DNA of 64,000 nt from NCBI RefSeq assembly GCF_029543155.1, contig NZ_JARQXA010000001.1:930001-994000 (forward strand). The letters are read 5' to 3'. The position numbers were made by a program, and so were the translations under genes. Positions within the stretch are counted from its first letter, which is position 1, and the number at the start of each line of letters is the position of its first letter. Under the pieces are notes generated by a model that worked only from the letters and a program-made list of their open reading frames with translations, was not told the DNA's origin and searched no databases. Below, one piece after another: positions 1-8,284 of this stretch. Source of the stretch: Sphingomonas sp. HITSZ_GF (GTDB lineage: Bacteria > Pseudomonadota > Alphaproteobacteria > Sphingomonadales > Sphingomonadaceae).

Positions 1-68
1 ATCTCGGTGACCAGCGCCTCCACGCGCGGATCGAGATCGGGATAGTCGTGATGGGGATGGGTCGCCAT
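1..68 (-). CDS. Partial N-terminus of a probable transcriptional regulator (HxlR-like?)
   Basis: Only the first 22 codons are in the window, read leftward from an ATG at 68; the peptide begins MATHPHHDYPDLDPRVEALV and continues past the left edge. It is divergent from the SDR gene at 167. A divergent small regulator next to a DltE-type SDR is a common arrangement, and the end of the fragment resembles the lead-in to the winged helix of HxlR-family regulators. That family call is inference from a very short piece. No DNA-binding residues are visible. Confidence 0.4.
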   Translation of the reverse strand, partial: MATHPHHDYPDLDPRVEALVTE

Positions 69-166
69 GGTTTCCAAAAGGTATGTATAAATATTTTGGG
101 TGCCTACTCCCCAATGGGTACCACAACACGATATCCGGCGTCCAGACAGTCGAAAGGACCCCGAAC
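69..166. promoter_or_regulatory. Divergent promoter/operator region between regulator and SDR
   Basis: This 98-nt spacer is clearly more AT-rich than its surroundings. It carries TATAAAT at about 85-91, a good -10-like element, and an inverted repeat TTGGG-N9-CCCAA at 96-114 that could be an operator for the divergently encoded regulator. AAAGGA about 9 nt before the ATG at 167 is the ribosome binding site of the SDR gene. The operator role is inferred from position and symmetry only. Confidence 0.35.
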
Positions 167-916
167 ATGGACATGACCGGCAACACCATCCTCATCACCG
201 GCGGCGGATCGGGCATCGGCCGCGCACTTGCCGAGGCGCTGCATGCGCGCGGCAACAAGGTGATCCTCTCCGGCCGCCGCGCTGGGGCGCTCGAAGCGGT
301 CGCCGCCGCCAATCCGGGCATGGTCACCGCGACGCTCGACGTGAGCGACCCGGCCGACATCGCCCGCTTCGCCGCCGAGATCGTCGCCGCGCACCCGGAC
401 CTGAACGTGGTGATCCACAATGCCGGGATCATGCAGGCCGAGACGCTCGCCGCGCCGGGATCGGATCTCGCCATCGCCGAGGCGACGATCGCCACCAACC
501 TGCTCGGGCCGCTCCGCCTCAACGCCGCGCTGCTGCCGCACCTGCTCGCCCGCCCCAGCGCGACGGTGATCACCGTCAGCTCGGGCCTGGCCTTCGTCCC
601 GCTCACGCTCACGCCGACCTATGGCGCGACCAAGGCGGCGATCCACAGCTGGAGCCAGTCGCTGCGCTACCAGCTGCGCGATACCAACGTGGAGGTGATC
701 GAGATCGTCCCGCCGGCCGTGGCGACCGACCTGATGCCCGGCCATGCCGAGGATCCCAACTCGATGCCGCTCGCCGACTATATCGCCGAGACCATGGCCC
801 AGCTCGAAGCCGGCGCGCCCGAGAACCTGACCGAGCGGGTCAAGTTCCTTCGCTTCGCCGAGGCGCGCGGGGACTATGAGAAGGTGTTCGCAGTGCTGAA
901 CGGCGGCGCGCATTGA
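167..916 (+). CDS. DltE-type short-chain dehydrogenase/reductase
   Basis: A 249-aa classical SDR, a cytosolic NAD(P)-dependent oxidoreductase of unknown substrate. Seen: the Rossmann motif TGGGSGIG at residues 11-18, the NAG strand-4 motif near 85-87, and the catalytic set Ser138/139, Tyr152 and Lys156 in YGATK. The pattern matches the DltE (COG3967) branch. The start at 167 is chosen because AAAGGA lies about 9 nt upstream; an open frame continues to 83 but has no RBS. It is divergent from the partial regulator at the left edge, which probably controls it. Confidence 0.85.
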   Translation: MDMTGNTILITGGGSGIGRALAEALHARGNKVILSGRRAGALEAVAAANPGMVTATLDVSDPADIARFAAEIVAAHPDLNVVIHNAGIMQAETLAAPGSDLAIAEATIATNLLGPLRLNAALLPHLLARPSATVITVSSGLAFVPLTLTPTYGATKAAIHSWSQSLRYQLRDTNVEVIEIVPPAVATDLMPGHAEDPNSMPLADYIAETMAQLEAGAPENLTERVKFLRFAEARGDYEKVFAVLNGGAH

Positions 917-956
917 CCGGACCGCTCCCCGGTGAAAGCCGGGGAGCATGCGCCGT

Positions 957-1415
957 TCAGGCCATGCCGTTGAAGGCGAGATGGTCGATCGCGTCGCTCT
1001 CGACATCATATTCGGCGCCGAAATTGGTCGGGCCGCCGTCGCAGATATCGATCGGCTGGGTGCGCCAATAGCTGCGGTGACCCGGCGTATCGGGCGCGTA
1101 GCTGCCGTAGATGTAGCGTTTCCCGCCCCGGATGATCCCGACATATTGGCGGAGCCAGCCCCGGGGCACTGCCTCCAATTCCTTCCGCAGGAACGGATCG
1201 GGGCGCATCAGCCGGAGCGCGGCAGGCAGCTTCGCCTCCATGCGCGCAATATCGCCCATGCCGGGCGTCCAGCCGCTCTCTCCCGCCTTCGGCGTGGCAC
1301 GCGAGCATTGGACCAGCATCGCCGCGGTCTTGTCGGGCGCAAAGATCACGACGCCGTCGTCCTGCGACACCGCCGGCACGGCCAGCAGCGCCAGCAGCAG
1401 CGCGGCGACGGGCAT
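957..1415 (-). CDS. Exported hypothetical protein
   Basis: A 152-aa protein with an N-terminal hydrophobic signal (MPVAALLLALLAVPAVS) and a probable cleavage site after Ser17, so likely periplasmic. Two cysteines (in VQCSRA and DICDGG) could form a disulfide. I do not recognise a named domain. The ATG overlaps the pyrF stop (TGATG), so it is the third gene of the lapA-pyrF transcription unit. The reading frame and codon use look genuine, and the alternative frames here are poorer. Function unknown. Confidence 0.65.
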   Translation of the reverse strand: MPVAALLLALLAVPAVSQDDGVVIFAPDKTAAMLVQCSRATPKAGESGWTPGMGDIARMEAKLPAALRLMRPDPFLRKELEAVPRGWLRQYVGIIRGGKRYIYGSYAPDTPGHRSYWRTQPIDICDGGPTNFGAEYDVESDAIDHLAFNGMA

Positions 1416-2086
1416 CAGAGCGTCGCTTCGATCTCGCGCGCGGCGAGGTCGGGGTCCGCGGCCTGAGTGATCGGGCGGCCGACCACCAGGATCGAGGCGC
1501 CGGCATCGAGCGCGGCGCGCGGGGTGACCACGCGCTTCTGGTCGCCGATCACGCCGTTCGCCGGGCGCACGCCGGGGATGACGAAGAAGCCGTCATGCCA
1601 GAGCTTCTTGGCGGCTGCAACTTCGTTGCCCGAGCAGACGATGCCGTCGACGCCTGCCGACCTCGCCAGCTCGGTCAGCCGCATCACCTGCTCGTGCGGA
1701 TCGGGCTTGAGGCCGATCGAGGTCAGGTCGCTGTCGTCGAGGCTGGTGAGCATCGTCACCGCGACAACCTTTGTGCCGGTCGGCGCCGCGGCCTTGGCAT
1801 CCTCCAACATCGCGCGGCCGCCGGCGGCATGCACGGTCAGGATCGCCGGTTCGAGCGGGCGCAGCGCCTGGATTGCCTTGGCGACGGTGTTGGGGATGTC
1901 GTGGAACTTGAGATCGAGGAAGATCGGCAGGCCGATATCGTGCATCTCGTGCACGCCGTGGCGGCCGTTCGCCATGAAGAATTCCAGGCCGAGCTTGATC
2001 CCGCCGACATGCGCCTTCACGCGCGTGGCAATGGCCTTGGCCCGCTCCAGATCGGGCGTGTCGATCGCGACGTAGATCGGGCTCAT
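1415..2086 (-). CDS. pyrF: Orotidine 5'-phosphate decarboxylase
   Basis: A 223-aa TIM-barrel enzyme that decarboxylates OMP to UMP, the last step of de novo pyrimidine synthesis. The signature DLKFHDIPNTV lies at residues 58-68, with catalytic Lys60 and Asp63 and the following Asp-Ile-Pro-Asn. The C-terminal phosphate-binding GRPI segment is present. Length is normal for the bacterial family. Its ATG overlaps the stop of the LapA-like gene by 4 nt, indicating translational coupling, and its stop overlaps the ATG of the exported protein at 1415. Confidence 0.96.
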   Translation of the reverse strand: MSPIYVAIDTPDLERAKAIATRVKAHVGGIKLGLEFFMANGRHGVHEMHDIGLPIFLDLKFHDIPNTVAKAIQALRPLEPAILTVHAAGGRAMLEDAKAAAPTGTKVVAVTMLTSLDDSDLTSIGLKPDPHEQVMRLTELARSAGVDGIVCSGNEVAAAKKLWHDGFFVIPGVRPANGVIGDQKRVVTPRAALDAGASILVVGRPITQAADPDLAAREIEATL

Positions 2087-2454
2087 TGCGCGTCTCCCAG
2101 CGGCAGGCCGGGCTGCGGGGTGGCAGGGGCCGGCGTGGCGGCTGTGGCAGGCGCGGGCGTCGGCTCGGACGCGGCGGCCACCGGCTCGGGCAGGGTGTTG
2201 ATCGCGCGCAGATCGGCAAGCGCGCGCTCGAGCCCGGTGATCCGCTGGCGCATCCGCCAGCGCAGCGCATGATAGGCGAGCAGGGCAGGCAGCAGCCCGG
2301 CGAGGAAGACGAGGATCAGCAGCAGCGGCAGGCTGAAATCGGCGATCAGGCCGCTCCACAGGTGCACGTTCACGCGCTCGTCGCCATTGTAGATCACGAA
2401 GCCCGCGACGAGGCCGCCCAGCAACAGCCAGAACAGCACCTTCAGAAACCGCAT
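2083..2454 (-). CDS. LapA-domain (DUF1049) membrane protein
   Basis: A 123-aa inner-membrane protein with two hydrophobic helices (about residues 5-22 and 41-62) separated by a short loop with the YNGDERVNV segment typical of LapA/YciS proteins. A basic segment follows (RWRMRQRITGLER), and then an Ala/Pro/Thr-rich tail of about 40 residues. LapA family members assist heat-shock and LPS-assembly regulators in enterobacteria; the role here is not known. It heads the lapA-pyrF-1415 unit. Confidence 0.75.
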   Translation of the reverse strand: MRFLKVLFWLLLGGLVAGFVIYNGDERVNVHLWSGLIADFSLPLLLILVFLAGLLPALLAYHALRWRMRQRITGLERALADLRAINTLPEPVAAASEPTPAPATAATPAPATPQPGLPLGDAQ

Positions 2455-2519
2455 CCGTCTCCCTTCCCGTTTGAGGCGAAGGTGGTTTTAGGGCGGGCAG
2501 GGCGGTTTGGCCAGACGCC

Positions 2520-2650
2520 CATTCTCCCTCTCCCCGCCGGGGAGAGGGAAGGAGCCGACGCAGTCGGCGGAAGGGAGAGGGGCAAGGCGATGAACATGCC
2601 CCTCTCCCGACCTCGCTACGCTCGGCCACCCTCTTCCCGGTGGGGAGGGG
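2520..2650. repeat. G/C-rich dispersed inverted repeat (family B)
   Basis: A stem of CCCTCTCC / GGAGAGGG around a CCGCCGG apex sits at about 2526-2549, followed by a small hairpin (GCCGAC...GTCGGC). An inverted partner follows at about 2598-2650, built from CCCCTCTCCCG and GTGGGGAGGGGG. The same architecture recurs at 22197-22324 and 30222-30280. The right half runs into the 3' end of the patatin-like gene, whose last codons and stop are repeat sequence. Confidence 0.7.
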
Positions 2651-4943
2651 GATTGTCGATCTCCGCACGCAGCTCTGCGAACAGCCCCGGGATCGTGGTG
2701 AGCCGCTTCTCCTCTTCGTCGAGGATCGCATGGAAGGCGCGCCGCTTGATCGCCGTCACCCGCTCTTCCGGAAGGCGCGCCGCGAGGTCGAGTGTCGAGA
2801 GCACGATGTCGATCAGCCGGTCGGCGCCGTGCAGGCGGCCCCAGAGATAGTCGTTCTCGCGATAGGCGCGGCTGAAGAAGGCGCCGAAGCTGTTGAACTG
2901 GATGCCCTTGAGCGTCGCCTCCGCGCCGCCGGTACGGATCGCAGTGGCGTCGTCGGGCGCGATGCGGTCGACCCGGATGGGATCGAACTCGTCAACGCCT
3001 TCGCCCTGGAGCAGCGGCACCGTGGCGATGTCGTAGAAGGGGAAGCCGAGATGCGCGAGCAGGAGCGGGCGGCGCAGCTCCTTGGAGAGCGTGCTCAGCC
3101 CCGCCGCCAGCCGCGCATCGGTCTCTGCATCGAGCTTCTTGAGCTGCATCCGCTCGGCCAGCCGATCGAGGACCGGACCGGCATCGTCGGTCATCATCCG
3201 GATTTCATCGCGCAGGTCGGCATAGGTGTCGGCGCGCTTGAGCTCGAGATAGGCAGCGAGCGAATCATAGATCGCCTCGCGCATCGGCTTCAGCTCGCCA
3301 TGGCTGGTCGGCAGGTCGATCTCGGTGAGGCGCCGCGCGAGCAGCCGCAGCCGCCGGATGCGGAAGCCCAGGTCGTGGGCGCGCAGGAATTCGAGCGTCT
3401 CGGGCGAGGCGCCGTTCGAGAGCGTCGCCCCGAACTGGTCCGCCCCGCGCGACTGGACCGTGGCGGCCAGCGCCTCGCGGATCTCGTGCAGCCGCTCGGG
3501 GCCGTGCCGTTCGCCCACGGTGTAGAGCAGCCGCGCGGTGCGCTCGATCGCACCTTCCACCTTGAGCAGGCCATAGGCGGTATGGCCGTATCCCGCCTTG
3601 GCCGCGGCAGCGACCTGGGCGCGGCGGCGCCAGGCGGCAAGGCGCTTGGGCGTCGGCCAGTCGAGCCACAGCGTGTAGCCGAACAGCGCCTCGACCTGCG
3701 TCTCCACTTCGGCGCGGATCTCGGCGACGATCGCCAGCATCCGCTCGATCCGGTGCGAACGCCGGGCGATTTCATCGAGGTTATCGCGGATCGGCTGCTC
3801 GCGCGGCAGCTCGGAAAGCGCGCCGATGATCGTCGCGAAGAAGCCCGGCTTCTCGTCATTCGATCCGTAGAAATCGAAGCGGAAATTGGGGAAGGGATCG
3901 ACGAACACGAAGCGCCGGTCGACCTGGCGGCGGGCCGGGCGCTCCTTCAGCGCCTCCATCGCCGGGCGGAAGGGCGCGTTGGCGAGCACCGATCCGTCGA
4001 TCAGCACTGCCTTTTCAGCACGATTGGCTTCCCATTGCCGCGGCAGCATCCGCTCGAGGAACGCGTCGCGCTCGGGCCAGGCCTGTTTCCGCTCGGCGAG
4101 CAGCTCGTCCATCTCGCCTACCGTCATCGGCGGGAAGGCGCCCGGGAAGCTCGAGGTGGCGCGCGCCGCGAAGGTCAGGCTCGCCGCATCGGCGAAATGC
4201 TCGCCGGGCCAGCCATGATCGGTGAAGGAAAAGACCAGCCGGTGCTCGTTCTCGATCACGCTCGCGGGCGAATTGAGCCGCAGCGCCTCGGGATGCCCCC
4301 GGAAATCGGTGACGGTGACGAACAGGTCGAGCGGCTGGCCGTCGGGCAGCAGGCGCTTGTCCTTCGGCCCCTTGGCCATCGCCTCGAAGGCATTGAGAAT
4401 CGTGTTGGCCAGCCTCTTGCCCCCGAAGGGCGGCTCGAACCAGCGCGAGCGGACGAAATGCTCGAGCTTGGTGCGCACTTCGTCGCGCGCGCCGGCCTCC
4501 ACCGTCTCGTCCACCGTCTTGGAGCGGTTGGCGACCAGCCAGGCGATCGGCACCGCCCAGAGCTTGGCGAAGCGGTGCGAGGGGCGCTGGCGCGGTTCGA
4601 GCAGCGCCTCGACATCGGCATTGTCCATCCACAGGTCGGTCAGCGGGTCGAGCGACTGGCCGGTGGCGATCGCCTGGGCGAGGAACACCGTGTTGATCCC
4701 GCCCGCGCTGGCGCCCGCGAGAATGTCGACTAACACGCGCAGGTTCACCCCCGAAGTCTCGCGAATCTCCTCGATCAGCTCGCGATAGACGTCGGGACTG
4801 GCATCGCTGCCGTCGCGCTCGGCGCAGCTCGCCCGGGCGAGGCGCCAGATCTCCTTGGTGATGCCGTGCATGTACACGGCAAGGCTGATCCCGCCATAGC
4901 AGACCAGTGCGAGCCGCAGTTCCTTGTCGCGCGTTTCGGCCAT
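2616..4943 (-). CDS. Large patatin-like phospholipase/hydrolase (DUF3376 type)
   Basis: A 775-aa predicted lipid acyl hydrolase. Seen: an N-terminal glycine-rich oxyanion segment (VCYGGISLAVYMHG, residues 14-27), the nucleophile elbow GASAG with Ser79, and the catalytic Asp motif DGS in VLIDGSVLANAP. A long, helix-rich C-terminal half follows that is characteristic of the patatin-DUF3376 family. The start at 4943 is the MAETRDKEL methionine; it overlaps the stop of the next upstream gene by one base (TAATG), so the two are co-transcribed. The last about ten residues (PPPHREEGGRA) are encoded by the dispersed repeat. No signal peptide. Substrate unknown. Confidence 0.88.
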   Translation of the reverse strand: MAETRDKELRLALVCYGGISLAVYMHGITKEIWRLARASCAERDGSDASPDVYRELIEEIRETSGVNLRVLVDILAGASAGGINTVFLAQAIATGQSLDPLTDLWMDNADVEALLEPRQRPSHRFAKLWAVPIAWLVANRSKTVDETVEAGARDEVRTKLEHFVRSRWFEPPFGGKRLANTILNAFEAMAKGPKDKRLLPDGQPLDLFVTVTDFRGHPEALRLNSPASVIENEHRLVFSFTDHGWPGEHFADAASLTFAARATSSFPGAFPPMTVGEMDELLAERKQAWPERDAFLERMLPRQWEANRAEKAVLIDGSVLANAPFRPAMEALKERPARRQVDRRFVFVDPFPNFRFDFYGSNDEKPGFFATIIGALSELPREQPIRDNLDEIARRSHRIERMLAIVAEIRAEVETQVEALFGYTLWLDWPTPKRLAAWRRRAQVAAAAKAGYGHTAYGLLKVEGAIERTARLLYTVGERHGPERLHEIREALAATVQSRGADQFGATLSNGASPETLEFLRAHDLGFRIRRLRLLARRLTEIDLPTSHGELKPMREAIYDSLAAYLELKRADTYADLRDEIRMMTDDAGPVLDRLAERMQLKKLDAETDARLAAGLSTLSKELRRPLLLAHLGFPFYDIATVPLLQGEGVDEFDPIRVDRIAPDDATAIRTGGAEATLKGIQFNSFGAFFSRAYRENDYLWGRLHGADRLIDIVLSTLDLAARLPEERVTAIKRRAFHAILDEEEKRLTTIPGLFAELRAEIDNPPPHREEGGRA

Positions 4944-5638
4944 TAAAGCTTTATAGTCGCCCAGATCGGCAGGTGGTCGGACGCGGTGCGCGCCTGCAGG
5001 CTGTCGTGCACCCCGGCACCGGTGATCGTCAACTCGCGGCTCGCCATGATCCGGTCGAGCCGTGCCATCGGGCGGCGGGCGTGAAAGCTCTTGCCGGTGG
5101 GCGCGAAGGCGAAATGGCTGGAGAAATCGCGCAGGCAGCCCGAGCCGGCGCTCCATTCGTTGAGATCGCCCATCAGGATCGTCGGATGCTGGTGCGTGCT
5201 CGCCTGAAGATGGGTGATGATCGCATGCGCCTGGCGCCGGCGCCACAGCCCCGAAAGATCGAGATGCATGCCCACCACGCGCACCACCTTGCCGCTGGCG
5301 AGGCGGACATCGGCCATCACCGCGCCGCGCGGCTCCAGCGCGGGCAGGTGGATCGCTTCGCAATCGAGGATCGTCGCGTCCTTGCGCACCAGCAGCGCAT
5401 TGCCGTGCCAGCCCATCGAACGCGCCTTGGTGCCGAAGGGGACCGGCTTGTAGTCGCTATGCTCGGCGAGCAGGTGCTGGGTGAGCACCGCCGCACGCTC
5501 GCCGAAGCGGCGATCGGCTTCCTGCAGCGCGACGATGTCGGCGCCGATCTCGCACAGCACTTTCAGCGTGCGCTCGGGCATGCGCCGCCGGTCGGTGCCG
5601 ATCGACTTGCGCATGTTGTAGCTGGCGACCTTGATCAT
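4943..5638 (-). CDS. Endonuclease/exonuclease/phosphatase-family protein
   Basis: A 231-aa protein of the DNase I-like fold. Seen: MIKVASYNMRKS at the N-terminus (the conserved Asn), ALQEAD with the metal-binding Glu, GDLNEW with catalytic Asp and Asn, and the C-terminal SDHLPI motif. The family includes nucleases, sphingomyelinases and phosphodiesterases, and the substrate cannot be assigned here. No signal peptide, so probably cytoplasmic. It is translationally linked (TAATG) to the patatin-like hydrolase, which makes a shared lipid or phosphodiester role plausible but unproven. Confidence 0.88.
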   Translation of the reverse strand: MIKVASYNMRKSIGTDRRRMPERTLKVLCEIGADIVALQEADRRFGERAAVLTQHLLAEHSDYKPVPFGTKARSMGWHGNALLVRKDATILDCEAIHLPALEPRGAVMADVRLASGKVVRVVGMHLDLSGLWRRRQAHAIITHLQASTHQHPTILMGDLNEWSAGSGCLRDFSSHFAFAPTGKSFHARRPMARLDRIMASRELTITGAGVHDSLQARTASDHLPIWATIKL

Positions 5639-5681
5639 CGGCGCCCCTTATCGCGGGGCCAGGGGAGCTTGCGCAAGGCTC

Positions 5682-5876
5682 TCAGCTCGGATGCGCCTGC
5701 GCGCTGGTCTGGCTTGCCGCTTCCTGCGCCGCCGCGACGAGCCGGCGCCCGGTTTCCTCCGCGGCCTGCGGCGTCATCGCGATGGCCACGCCATTGGGCC
5801 CGTCGAGCAGCACCACGCCCTGCTCGGCAGTAGCGACACCCGGATATCCTTCGGGTTCGGAGATCTTCTGTCCCAT
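5682..5876 (-). CDS. Small conserved hypothetical protein
   Basis: A 64-aa protein starting MGQKISEPEGYPGV with a compact beta-rich middle (GVVLLDGPNGVAIAM) and a charged helix at the end. It has no membrane segment or named domain. The frame is open upstream to 5960, so a longer start is possible, but that extension looks like non-coding sequence. It lies 43 nt upstream of the endonuclease-family gene on the same strand. Function unknown. Confidence 0.5.
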   Translation of the reverse strand: MGQKISEPEGYPGVATAEQGVVLLDGPNGVAIAMTPQAAEETGRRLVAAAQEAASQTSAQAHPS

Positions 5877-5981
5877 GTTTTCGTCCCAATGCACTTGGCG
5901 CCCTTTGCGCGGCGCGCGTTGGGGAACCAACAAAGATGAACGGGAAAATATCCGAAGCACGCCGCGAAAAACCGCGAGATT

Positions 5982-6365
5982 TCAGCGCCCACCGGCTTCG
6001 AGCAGCCGGCGCGGGGCGGCAAGTTCCCAGCTCCGCGCGATCCGGTCGCCGATGAAATCCCAGTCGGTGTCGGGCCCGGCCAGCGACAGCCCGACCCAGC
6101 CGACGCCGAAATAAGCGACCTTCGAATAGGTCTCGGGCGCGATCGCGATCAGGTTCAGCCCTTCCTCGTCATCGGCAGTCTTCACCGCGACGATCGTGCG
6201 GCCGTCGCCATGATGATCGTGGCGGAACTGGGCAAACTGCTTGCCCGCGACGAAGAAGGTCGGCTGGCCATGGCTCGGTCGCTCCGCGCTTTCGGGAAGC
6301 TCGAGCGTGATCGCCCGGACCTGGGCGAGGGCGGAATCGGGATCAGGGCTCAGCGTGCCAGCCAT
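5982..6365 (-). CDS. MmcQ/YjbR-family protein
   Basis: A 127-aa single-domain protein. Seen: the family pattern LPESAERPSHGQPTFFV, the FAQF strand, and the conserved GWVGLSL segment near the C-terminus. The fold is CyaY-like and the family is often labelled DNA-binding, though its function is not settled. Its 5' end overlaps the 3' end of purN by 16 nt, so it lies downstream in the purN transcript. Confidence 0.8.
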   Translation of the reverse strand: MAGTLSPDPDSALAQVRAITLELPESAERPSHGQPTFFVAGKQFAQFRHDHHGDGRTIVAVKTADDEEGLNLIAIAPETYSKVAYFGVGWVGLSLAGPDTDWDFIGDRIARSWELAAPRRLLEAGGR

Positions 6366-6919
6366 TGCGCGACAACCCGGGGATAGAGGCGATGTTCCTC
6401 CGCCAGCACACGCTCCGCAAGGCTTTCCGGCGTATCGCGCGCCGCGATCCGCACCTCGGCCTGGCCGAGCACTTCGCCCGCGTCGAGCTCCTCGGTGACG
6501 ACATGCACCGAGCAGCCCGCGACCATGTCGCCCGCCACCAGCGCGCGGCGGTGCGTGTCGAGCCCCTTGTACTTGGGCAGCAGCGAGGGGTGGATATTGA
6601 CGATGCGGCCACGCCAGCGCGCGACGAAATCGTCGGAGAGCAACCGCATATAGCCGGCCAGTGCGATCGCCTCGACGCCCGCCGCGCGCAGCGCCGCGTC
6701 GATCATCGCCTCATAGTCGGCTTTGGGCATGCCCTTGGGGCTCTGCGCGAAGGTGGCCACGCCCTGCGCCGCCGCCCAGGCGAGCCCTTCGGCCTCGGGC
6801 TTGTCGCTCGCGACGAGCGCGACTTCATAGGGGCAGTCGGGCGCCTTGGCGGCCTCGACGAGCGCGGCCATGTTCGAACCGCGCCCGGAGATCAAAATGC
6901 CGAGCTTGCGACGGTTCAT
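6350..6919 (-). CDS. purN: Phosphoribosylglycinamide formyltransferase
   Basis: A 189-aa folate-dependent GAR transformylase, third step of de novo purine synthesis. Seen: N-terminal LISGRGSNMAAL (phosphate-binding loop), the catalytic core with NIHPSLLPKYKGLDTH (Asn-His and downstream residues), and HVVTEELDAGEVL with the active-site Asp. The ATG at 6919 has AGCAGG about 9 nt upstream; a TTG at 6937 would add six residues but is less likely. It lies directly downstream of purM, separated by a REPIN-type repeat. Confidence 0.96.
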   Translation of the reverse strand: MNRRKLGILISGRGSNMAALVEAAKAPDCPYEVALVASDKPEAEGLAWAAAQGVATFAQSPKGMPKADYEAMIDAALRAAGVEAIALAGYMRLLSDDFVARWRGRIVNIHPSLLPKYKGLDTHRRALVAGDMVAGCSVHVVTEELDAGEVLGQAEVRIAARDTPESLAERVLAEEHRLYPRVVAQWLAR

Positions 6920-6943
6920 TGCGAACCTGCTCGCCAATCAACC

Positions 6944-7015
6944 GTCATCCCCGCGCAGGCGGGGATCCATTCGATACCGCCAGTGATGATGGATCCCCGC
7001 CTGCGCGGGGATGAC
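6944..7015. repeat. REPIN-like two-armed inverted repeat (family A)
   Basis: Left arm GTCATCCCCGCGCAGGCGGG at 6944, ending in GATCCA. The right arm at 6990-7015 is its near-perfect reverse complement, with an about 20-nt unique centre. Each arm is itself a hairpin (CCCCGC...GCGGGG). It separates purM from purN on the same strand. Confidence 0.85.
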
Positions 7016-7039
7016 CGGAAAGAGGCGATACGCCTCGCG

Positions 7040-8134
7040 TCAAGCATTGTGCGTTGCGCTCCAGTCGCCCCGCGCGCTCCAGGTTTCGCCCGAGCCGAAC
7101 ACGGTGCAACCACGCTCGCCCGCTTCGACGCTGCCGATCACGAACACTTCTTCGCCTGCATCGTAGAGGTCGGCCTTCACCGCTTCCGCAACGTCGGGCG
7201 AAACCACCGCGACCATGCCGACACCGCAGTTGAAGGTGCGCGCCATTTCCTCCGGCTCGATGTTCCCCTGCGCCTGCAGGAAGGCCATCAGCCGCGGCAG
7301 CGGCCAGGCGCCGGCATCGATCCTGGCATGGCAGCCCGCGGGCAGCACGCGCGGGACATTCTCGAGCAGGCCGCCGCCGGTGATGTGTGCCAGGCCGCGG
7401 ATCGCGCCCTTGCGAAGTTGCGGAAGCAGGCTTTGCACATAGATGCGCGTCGGCGCCATCAGAGCGTCGAGCAGGATCACCTCCTGGTCGAACAGGGCAG
7501 GGCGGTCCATCTTCCAGCCCTTGTCCGCGGCAAGGCGGCGGACCAGCGAGAAGCCGTTCGAGTGGACGCCCGTAGAGCCCAGGCCGAGCAGCACGTCGCC
7601 CGGCTGGATCTTGCTGCCGTCGAGCAGCTGGTCGCGCTCGACCGCGCCCACGCAGAAGCCGGCGAGGTCATAGTCGCCCTCGGCATACATGCCCGGCATC
7701 TCGGCGGTCTCGCCGCCGATCAGCGCGCAGCCGGCCTGGCGGCAGCCTTCGGCGATGCTGGCGATCACGCGCTCGGCGGTCTCGGGCACCAGCTTGCCGC
7801 TGGCATAATAGTCGAGGAAGAACAGCGGCTCGGCGCCCTGAACGATCAGGTCGTTGGCGCACATCGCGACCAGGTCGACGCCGACGCCGTCGTGCGCGTT
7901 ATGGTCGATCGCGAGCTTGAGCTTGGTGCCCACGCCGTCGTTCGCCGCGACCAGCAGCGGATCGGTGAACCCGGCCGCCTTCAGGTCGAACACCCCACCG
8001 AACCCGCCGAGATCGGCATCGGCACCGGTGCGCCGCGTGGACTTGGCGAGCGGGCCGATCGCCCGGACCAGCGCGTTGCCGGCCGCGATCGAGACGCCCG
8101 CCTGGGCATAGGTATAGTTCTGCTGGTCGCTCAT
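7040..8134 (-). CDS. purM: Phosphoribosylformylglycinamidine cyclo-ligase (AIR synthetase)
   Basis: A 364-aa enzyme that makes AIR from FGAM with ATP, fifth step of purine synthesis. Seen: [30 protein letters not shown] and [11 protein letters not shown], the signature segments of the PurM ATP-binding superfamily, and THITGGG-like [17 protein letters not shown] in the C-terminal domain. The ATG at 8134 ([13 protein letters not shown]) matches family starts. It is the first gene of purM-purN and is divergent from the accessory block at 8285. Confidence 0.97.
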   Translation of the reverse strand: MSDQQNYTYAQAGVSIAAGNALVRAIGPLAKSTRRTGADADLGGFGGVFDLKAAGFTDPLLVAANDGVGTKLKLAIDHNAHDGVGVDLVAMCANDLIVQGAEPLFFLDYYASGKLVPETAERVIASIAEGCRQAGCALIGGETAEMPGMYAEGDYDLAGFCVGAVERDQLLDGSKIQPGDVLLGLGSTGVHSNGFSLVRRLAADKGWKMDRPALFDQEVILLDALMAPTRIYVQSLLPQLRKGAIRGLAHITGGGLLENVPRVLPAGCHARIDAGAWPLPRLMAFLQAQGNIEPEEMARTFNCGVGMVAVVSPDVAEAVKADLYDAGEEVFVIGSVEAGERGCTVFGSGETWSARGDWSATHNA

Positions 8135-8233
8135 GCGGCGCGCATAGCGCCGTCTTTCTCCGCCGTCACCCCGCAACGGCAACCTCGCCGAACCCTGGCA
8201 TATGCCCGTACCGGACCGGAGTGTCGGTTGACT

Positions 8234-8242
8234 TGCTACAAT
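8234..8242 (+). promoter_or_regulatory. Candidate extended -10 promoter of the accessory operon
   Basis: TGCTACAAT fits an extended -10 element (TGn-TANAAT). The -35 region (about 8214-8219) is weak, which is acceptable for extended -10 promoters. Transcription would start near 8249, giving an about 36-nt leader that contains the strong ribosome binding site at 8272. This is inferred from sequence only. Confidence 0.35.
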
Positions 8243-8271
8243 TTCCTTGAAACTGTCGATCTATTGTCGCT

Positions 8272-8280
8272 GGGAGGGGG
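8272..8280 (+). promoter_or_regulatory. Strong Shine-Dalgarno that selects a TTG start
   Basis: GGGAGGGGG lies just before the in-frame TTG at 8285, with the GGAGG core 7 nt upstream. There is no in-frame ATG nearby. The TTG falls right before the first strand of the TIR-like domain. It therefore decides the start of the fusion gene. Confidence 0.65.
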
Positions 8281-8284
8281 CCCA

